NCBI GenBank assembly: GCA_039000515.1
Contig: JBCFYV010001001.1
Location: 13,477,620 to 13,541,619 of the forward strand
DNA length: 64,000 nucleotides
DNA from: Timema cristinae
Taxonomy: Eukaryota > Arthropoda > Insecta > Phasmatodea > Timematidae
Reading direction: 5' to 3'
Below are positions 58,424 through 64,000 of this stretch, piece by piece. Every line of letters begins with the position of its first letter. Position 1 is the stretch's first letter. Below the pieces are notes generated by a model. That model worked only from the letters and a program-made list of their open reading frames with translations, was not told where the DNA came from and did not search any database. Both the position numbers and the translations under genes were made by a program.

Positions 58424-59404
58424 AGAGAATTAAAACTTTACGAATGCATTTAATTTTCTTGGAGCATATATAAGAGGTAGAGAGAGATAAAAAGAGTATA
58501 TAAAAAACAATTTTTTAATGCTTTGATCCATTTTTCGCAATGATGCTTCCCAGATTCTTTTGTGACATTGTTATCAAAGTTTTTTTTTGTGTGCGTGCAT
58601 TACAAAACCACGATAAAAAACAACAACAAAAGAATGTAGTGCATTTAGAATAAAACATTACTCTATCTTCCGATGGCAATGTCCATTAGTTAAAGTGGGT
58701 ACCCTATTGCCAAACTAAATCTCTTCTCCTTCTCATACGTTTCATAAAGTTCCCAAAGTTATCGTTCCATTTAAAACAAAAGAACTGCTCCATCGTGTTT
58801 CGTTGTCTCTCCCATCCCATACAATTCAGATTATTCCTAGTAAGACCTTTTATATCTCCCTCCTTCCTGTATAGTGAAGGTGTAAAGGTTAAGTAATGGC
58901 TAATGTGGTATTGTTTTCCGAACCACGAGGAACTCTTTTACTAAAGGTACCGCGGCAATTATCAAAAGGTAACTAAGCAGTAAAAGAAACAGACTTACTT
59001 ATGAAGGTTAGGGGAGGGGGAGAGGGGGGTCATCAGGGAGAGAGAGAGAAAAAAAAAAGAGGTCGGACCTTACTTTTAACTTCGACTTTAGAAGTACTAA
59101 TTTTTTTTTTCTTTTGTAGAAATGTTGTGAAGCAGACAATAATGGTAACCATTGATGGACTTGACCTTATTGTTAAAGCAGTTCAACCCTACCTTTCTAT
59201 AACTCCTCCCACAAGTTCATACAATACACACGCATAATAACCACGCTCTCCTTTAGCGACGACAACCGAAACTAAATTTAAGGGGGAAGAAACCATCTAG
59301 CACACTAACTACCTTACTTAACCTCACAACTACTTTACCTTCGGTCAATATCAAATATTCACTTCCTACCCGCTTTTGTAAAATTTAAATAACTTTTTAT
59401 TTTG
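58424..59404. other. No gene recognised; GA-rich tract at 59010-59060
   Basis: 58690-59350 looks single copy with moderate GC. A T-run plus tag at 59102-59119 resembles a 3' splice site, but no exon with recognisable coding follows. Confidence 0.35.
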
Positions 59405-59900
59405 TGCATCCGCTTAGTTGACCACATGGTCTAAGCCAGGGGTAGACAACATTTATGACATTTCTGGCCACACGAGGTAAAAAATTTGTGGGATGGTTTG
59501 GAAAAAAAAAATCAGGTAAAAAATGTCAGCTTTATATTTTTCATTTAATAATTAGTTATTACTATAAATATATTTTTATGAACACAATTGTTTGTTTGCT
59601 AAATAATTTTCGGGTAAGATAAAATCACTCGATGGGCCGGATCTGACGCAACGGGCTATAGGTTGCCGATCGCTGGTCTTGGCGTCACTCTGGAATAGAC
59701 TAGACCACATATTACAGGGCAATGGGGTTCAAATTCCAGTTGGGCGTACTGAGGTTTTTTTTTCTTAAGTTATTGCCCACTCTCCCTCCTACGTAAATGT
59801 GGGTACAGATTCTTTAAATTCAACCTTACTCATCCCTAACACATTAGCCTAGTCTCTACATATTCGTATAGCCACAAATAGGTAGCAAGACGCGAGGCTG
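59405..59900 (+). mobile_element. SINE, family B, interrupted by a hAT element
   Basis: Head (ttgaccacatggtctaagc) ends at 59436 and resumes at 59676 (gtcttggcgtcactctggaa), continues through ttcaaattccagttgggcgt, cctcctacgtaaatgtgggt and ends aggtagcaagacgcgaggct. Nearly full length apart from the insertion. Confidence 0.85.
59437..59675. mobile_element. hAT non-autonomous element, 239 bp
   Basis: Ends caggggtagacaacattt and ggctataggttgccgatcgctg form the common hAT inverted terminus (CAGGGGTNGGCAACCT). Flanked by gtctaagc (59429-59436) and gtcttggc (59676-59683), an 8-bp duplication matching at 6 of 8. No coding frame. Confidence 0.88.
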
Positions 59901-59970
59901 AAAGATTGGGAAATTGAGTTTGCCACGCACAGATTTGTAATGTATTTAGAAAATAGCTCAAATCCAACTC

Positions 59971-60214
59971 TTTTGGTGGCCGCATAGTCTAAGGCGCTAA
60001 TCTTGCAGTAGACTACACTGCCGATGACGGGGAGATCAAGGTTCGAATCCCGGTCAGTAAACTGGGGGTGGTTTTCCTTAAATGGTTTTCCATTCTCCCT
60101 CACGCAAATGCGAGTTAACTTCGTCTAAATGCAACATTCCCAATTCCTGACCAATTAGCGTAATTAGTGCTTAAGCGTACAAACCGAACGGGTAGTAAGA
60201 CGCGGTGCTAGATA
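59971..60214 (+). mobile_element. SINE, family B, complete reference copy
   Basis: ttttggtggccgcatagtct head, ctaatcttgcagtagactac, B box aaggttcgaatcccggtcag, body with ttccattctccctcacgcaa, and terminus accgaacgggtagtaagacg + cggtgcta followed by A-rich tail. Cleanest family B copy in the window. Confidence 0.95.
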
Positions 60215-60264
60215 AAAAAAGTAATAAACTGTTAAATAATATTTAAAAAAACTTTATGCGGTCG

Positions 60265-60882
60265 GGTGACCTGGTGGTCTAGGGGTAAGGCGTCAGACTT
60301 CTGTGCTGGGTTTCGTGGTTCCATCCTCGGTCCAAGCATAGATTTACATGATTACTAAACCCTTCCTTCACCTCTGACAAGACATATTGTGAATGTGGGG
60401 AATGCCAGGCTTCCACCGTGGTTTGGATTCCACGTTAAACTGTAGGTCCTTCATTTCATATCACAATCACTCCACACATTAGTGTAAGTTATATTATTAT
60501 ATTATTATTATTATTTATTATTATTATTATTATTATTTATTATTATTATATTATTATTTTTTAGAACCGCGTCTTACTACCCATTCGGGTTATACGCACT
60601 TACGCTAATATGTAATGGTAGGGTGATTGTGAGATGAAATGAAGGACCTACAGTTTAACGTGGAATCCGAACCACGGTGGAGGCCTGGCATTCCCCACAT
60701 TCACAAGATGTCTTGTCAGAGGTGAAGGAAGGGTTTGGTAATCAGATAAATCTTTGCCGGGACCGAGGATTGAACCCCGGCCGCCAGCACAGAAGTCTGA
60801 CACCTTACCCCTAGACCACCAGGTCGCCGTTCATTAGTGTAAGTGCTTATACCCGAACGGGTAGTAAGATGCGGTGCTAACA
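60265..60882 (+). mobile_element. SINE, family A, interrupted by a second family A copy
   Basis: Left part 60265-60489 runs from head to cattagtgtaagt. The right part resumes at 60832 with the same 13 bases and ends cccgaacgggtagtaagatg + cggtgctaa. The interruption is exactly the reversed copy 60490-60831. Confidence 0.95.
60490..60831 (-). mobile_element. SINE, family A, nested within another family A copy
   Basis: (ATT)n tail 60490-60562, terminus accgcgtcttactacccatt, complete body, head ending accaccaggtcgcc. Target duplication cattagtgtaagt at 60477-60489 and 60832-60844. Confidence 0.97.
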
Positions 60883-60949
60883 ATGATAATTTGGTCCAGT
60901 CAATATTGACAGCACTTTAATTTATTGTTAGTAGTGTTACAAAGGTATT

Positions 60950-61065
60950 AATATTATATATGAAAGGTAACAGCTGCAGAACACATGATTTGACGTATGA
61001 ATATATGAAAACTACTATTGTGGCTTTATAACTTTCAAAAACATACCTTCCTATTTAATGCAGGC
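60950..61065 (+). repeat. Short dispersed repeat (family G core)
   Basis: gaaaggtaacagctgcagaa, catgatttgacgtatgaata and tggctttataactttcaaaa parallel 61880-61965 and 37430-37510. Confidence 0.45.
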
Positions 61066-61074
61066 TGTTTCTAC

Positions 61075-61155
61075 ACGACCTTACCATTAGTCTGATGAGA
61101 AGGTCAAGGTTGATAAAATGTTTTGGGAATCATGGTTCGATTCCATGTGGCGTTT
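61075..61155 (+). mobile_element. tRNA-like head with a perfect B box
   Basis: ggttcgattcc at 61134-61144 is an exact B box; cattagtctgatgagaagg upstream is a weak A box. No recognisable SINE body follows. Confidence 0.35.
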
Positions 61156-61564
61156 TAGGTATTTATATGTGCATATTCATTCCAAGTAAAAATTTGCCCT
61201 TAGATTCAAACTTTTTTGGTCCAAACACTCCCCAGATATACATTTTAAACAAAATATTTAAAACTCTTTTTAGAAATATTTTGAATTTATAAATATCAAT
61301 TATCAGTACTACCCTTAAATTGAGGGATATATTCAAAATTTAAAAATTAAATTGAGTTATGATCATATAAATGTTAAGTTTGGACAAAATCCATTAAACA
61401 ATTTCTGCTCTAGCCCCAGGAAAAACAGACAGGAAAGCAGACGAAACAACTGTAATAAATAATCTCTTTGTTGGGTTCCGGAGCATATAAAATGTCAAAA
61501 TTCATCATAATCTAGAAGTCATTTCTTTTTCACTATTACATCACTTTCTCTAAATGATAAAGGG

Positions 61565-62135
61565 AAATTGAGCGTCTAAGTTACATCATTGGTAGCCCAG
61601 GAGTGAAAAGATTAGCATGTACTAATGTACCGTTGCCCAGGGGACGCCCGAATGTACTAATAGTACTTTCTTTCCGTAGAGAATATTTCCATGTATCGAT
61701 GATATGAGGTAGTGATGATTGTGAGTATGAGTTTAAGGATCCCGTGCAAACTCTTAGCTGGCTTAAGCCTATACCCCGATTTTGGTTGGAAGAAAACTAG
61801 CGGTAACTCAAACATCTTTCTTTAAGACCAACATTGATTACATTTTACTTCATTATTAGTTTTATTCTATAGATATTGATAATATCTATGAAAATTGATG
61901 GCTGCCGATAACATGACTTGATGTATGAATATGTTATAATTGTTTTAGTAACTTTAGTAACTAACTTCTACAGTTCTTCCTACCCAAAATCATACCATAG
62001 TTAACCAAACACTGGTGACTGTTGGGATAGTTCCCCTTTCAGTAAAAATACCCAAGTTACCAGCCCAGAATCGAGCTCGGGACCCCTAGGCTCATAGTCA
62101 GGTGCACTGATCACTATACCACGGAGCTGGTTACT
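61565..62135 (-). mobile_element. SINE, family E (copy 2), interrupted
   Basis: Head, reading minus from 62135: aaccagctccgtggtatagt and B box cgagctcgattctgggctgg, then ggaactatcccaacagtcac to about 61975. The tail resumes from about 61795 (agctaagagtttgcacggga) through ctacctcatatcatcgatac to tgggctaccaatgatgtaac at 61580. The intervening 180 bp includes a family G core. Confidence 0.78.
61796..61974 (+). repeat. Insert in the family E SINE carrying a family G core
   Basis: gatattgataatatctatga, aaattgatggctgccgataa, catgacttgatgtatgaata and gttttagtaactttagtaac. No target duplication could be read, so the limits are approximate. Confidence 0.5.
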
Positions 62136-62139
62136 GATA

Positions 62140-63345
62140 AAGTAAAAACACCAGATTGCCAAAAATCTGTTTGACCTCTTGACCATAACTAAGATAATAA
62201 ATTAAACGATACAGGTAAAAAAAGGGTGAAAATCCAGTTTTAGTTCAAAATTCATTTAGTGCTGGCATCTGTTAGGCAAGTTAAGAAACCTTTTAATGCA
62301 CTTTTGATTATGGTTAAGGCGATTGGCCCTTGTCATTTGGCATGGAAATGCAGAACCATGGAATCAAATGGTTATCTTCAAGAATTTTTATTGTTTTAGA
62401 ATTTTCTTTTCGGAAACGTGTTTTTCAAGAATTTAAGCATGTTGATTAAGTTATACAAACTTCCTCTCTAATTGTGACAGTGATCAAATATTGATAAAAT
62501 TGACATTTTTCAGTAGAAAACGGCCTGCTTCATAACAAAAAATAAAAGAAAATGTAACTATTAATAAACTTGATACATTATCTTTGAAGGGGTGTTGGAA
62601 ATATTAACATAACAATTTCACTCGTTCTCGAGAAAACTGATATTTCCAAAAGTATGATTTCTCTGCAAGACATTGTCCGGTAGCTAGCGCCATCTACGGT
62701 TTCCGTGATCCATCTGTTCTTGTTGACCGGAAGGATACTTTGGTCTGCTGTGAGGCCACACCACGCCTTTCACCCTCCCACCGACCATCCCACAAAATTG
62801 GTTTTAGACTTGCACTCGACCAGGGCCAAGGGCCTTTAAAGAGGTACCTGTTATATTTAGATTATTTTAAAAATAAAAGTACTTGCTGCGGTACTTATGG
62901 AATTTGAGATATATAATTTGTTGTCCTGGAAAGTGTGTATATTTTTTTTTTGCTTCCCTTCCTTCCCCCTTCAGTATATTACAGTGGTTGATAAGAAGTA
63001 ATGTTTCCCTTACTCTGTGTATGTTCCGGGTTTAGTGGCGCGTGATCTAACGGGTGGGTTGGCGGAGGAGCCCGTTGAAGATGTATCTGGAACTGACCTC
63101 CCACCGCTCCACTAAACTAACAACAACAAATTGGTGGAGTGATCACTCGCCTGATAGCCTCTCCTTTTACCTGGAACACCTCCAAGGTGACGTCATTACA
63201 GTACCAGCCACAAAAAAAATAACAAACATAATCAGGTCCTCTTGCGTTCGCCGAATAAACCACTCGCGTCGGTGACATCATTTTTACCGTCCTTTTCGAA
63301 ATATAGTGTCCACTCCACGGAAACATTACCGTCTCCAGTTTTGTT
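62140..63345. other. No gene recognised; GC-raised at 62670-62850 and 63020-63340
   Basis: Looks single copy. Contains ctagcgccatctacggtttc and ggtgacgtcattac. Overlapping short frames (63054-63275 plus, 63326-63117 minus) have no recognisable domain. A regulatory or exonic role is possible but unsupported. Confidence 0.3.
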
Positions 63346-63405
63346 TTCTATGGTCCACGCCTCACTAACCATTCGGACTATCCGTATGTTTACACTGATG
63401 GGATA
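63346..63405 (-). mobile_element. SINE family B 3' end fragment
   Basis: tccacgcctcactaaccatt + cggactatccgtatgtttac matches the reversed family B terminus. The rest of this copy may be 63590-63752, separated by about 190 bp of other sequence. Confidence 0.5.
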
Positions 63406-63589
63406 AGTACAGTCATATTTTCATAAGAAGGGAATTTTAAAAATACAAACTTTTTTTATGACCAAAATTGATAAGGATTTACTATATAGTAAGTGTTATT
63501 TAATCTCGCAAAAGTGACATCTGAAGATAGCATAGATTGTCGTATAATCATATGAAAGTAGATCTGTTAGCTGTTATAGGTGTCAGATG

Positions 63590-63752
63590 AATTTATTCCT
63601 AAGAAAATTGGACTGTCTTAGGGAGGTAAAATTTAGAGTATGTGTGCCTACATTTAAACGGAGAGAAAGTGGGAAACTGTTAGAGAAAATATTCCTCTCC
63701 ACACTCGATCGGGAATTAAACCCCAAATTCACTGTCATTAGAAAACCAGCCG
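63590..63752 (-). mobile_element. SINE family B body and head fragment
   Basis: tcttagggaggtaaaattta, ggagagaaagtgggaaactg, actcgatcgggaattaaacc and aaaccagcc follow reversed family B order from just after the terminus. Confidence 0.6.
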
Positions 63753-63777
63753 GGCTTTTCTTTACGATCACTTTGGT

Positions 63778-63985
63778 ATACTATCCATACAAGATACCCG
63801 AATATTTACACTAATGAGTAAGGTAAAATATATAATAAATGTACCCACATTTGTATGTAAGCAGGGTGAGAAAACCTTTAGGGGAAAACCACGATATATC
63901 CTACAGGGAATCGATCCTCCAAATTCCTCATTGCCAGCAAACTAGAACACGTGATACTGACGCCTAAGTCTCATACGCACAGCTA
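63778..63985 (-). mobile_element. SINE, family B
   Basis: acccgaatatttacactaat, aatgtacccacatttgtatg, gggtgagaaaacctttaggg and gggaatcgatcctccaaatt, then the reversed head (aaactagaacacgtgatact). Extends towards the window edge. Confidence 0.65.
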
Positions 63986-64000
63986 CACGGGTTTGAGTGA

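Noticed and set aside
59102..59145. Polypyrimidine tract plus tag followed by a gtaacc, as a micro-exon
   Set aside because: A T-run is expected by chance in this AT-rich DNA and no neighbouring exon or conserved peptide supports it.

Overview
This is a non-coding, AT-rich stretch of an animal nuclear genome. I found no gene with a convincing exon structure. Almost every reading frame over 60 codons falls in a repeat or a microsatellite or lacks any recognisable protein feature. The evidence for an animal (probably an invertebrate) is the dense population of tRNA-derived SINEs with polymerase III A/B-box heads, hAT and Tc1/mariner transposase relics, a LINE reverse-transcriptase relic, a Gag-like retroelement relic, and long (TA)n, (ATT)n and (ACAT)n tracts. 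The mariner-type relic resembles elements abundant in arthropods, and CCTAACCTAAC strings occur near 5870 and 27955, but the phylum cannot be settled from sequence alone.

Layout. 1-10.6 kb: AT-rich DNA with SINEs of families I call A, B and F, several foldback structures (5.69-6.15, 7.46-7.68 and 9.996-10.048 kb) and a GC-rich island at 9.49 kb. 10.63-22.33 kb: the most remarkable region. The head of a family C SINE (10634-10706) and a matching family C tail (22168-22335) flank an 11.46 kb block. The block holds a 32-bp minisatellite, nine tandem ~868-bp monomers (11223-~19030) each with a tRNA-like Pol III promoter, a diverged partial monomer, a frameshifted minus-strand Gag relic, and a 33-bp minisatellite. 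It looks like one composite insertion that split a SINE. 22.3-32.5 kb: SINEs in otherwise featureless DNA. 32.6-33.2 kb: a Tc1/mariner-type transposase pseudogene. 36.0-36.5 kb: a long (ACAT)n tract. 37-45 kb: SINE families A, B, C, D and E, plus a hAT transposase relic split by a family B SINE. 46-50.5 kb: TTAA-flanked and hAT-like non-autonomous DNA transposons and a 68-bp-armed inverted repeat beside (TA)n. 53.9-54.9 kb: a LINE reverse-transcriptase relic split by a family A SINE. 57-64 kb: more SINEs, including a SINE inserted into a SINE with a 13-bp duplication and a 239-bp hAT element inserted into a SINE.

Interaction of parts. The order of insertions can be read in several places: hAT relic before B; LINE relic before A; A before A; B before hAT; C before the composite block; E before a short repeat. 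Families A and B, although their heads differ, end in the same ~25-bp 3' terminus (gaacgggtagtaagacgcgg), so they probably use the same retrotransposition machinery.
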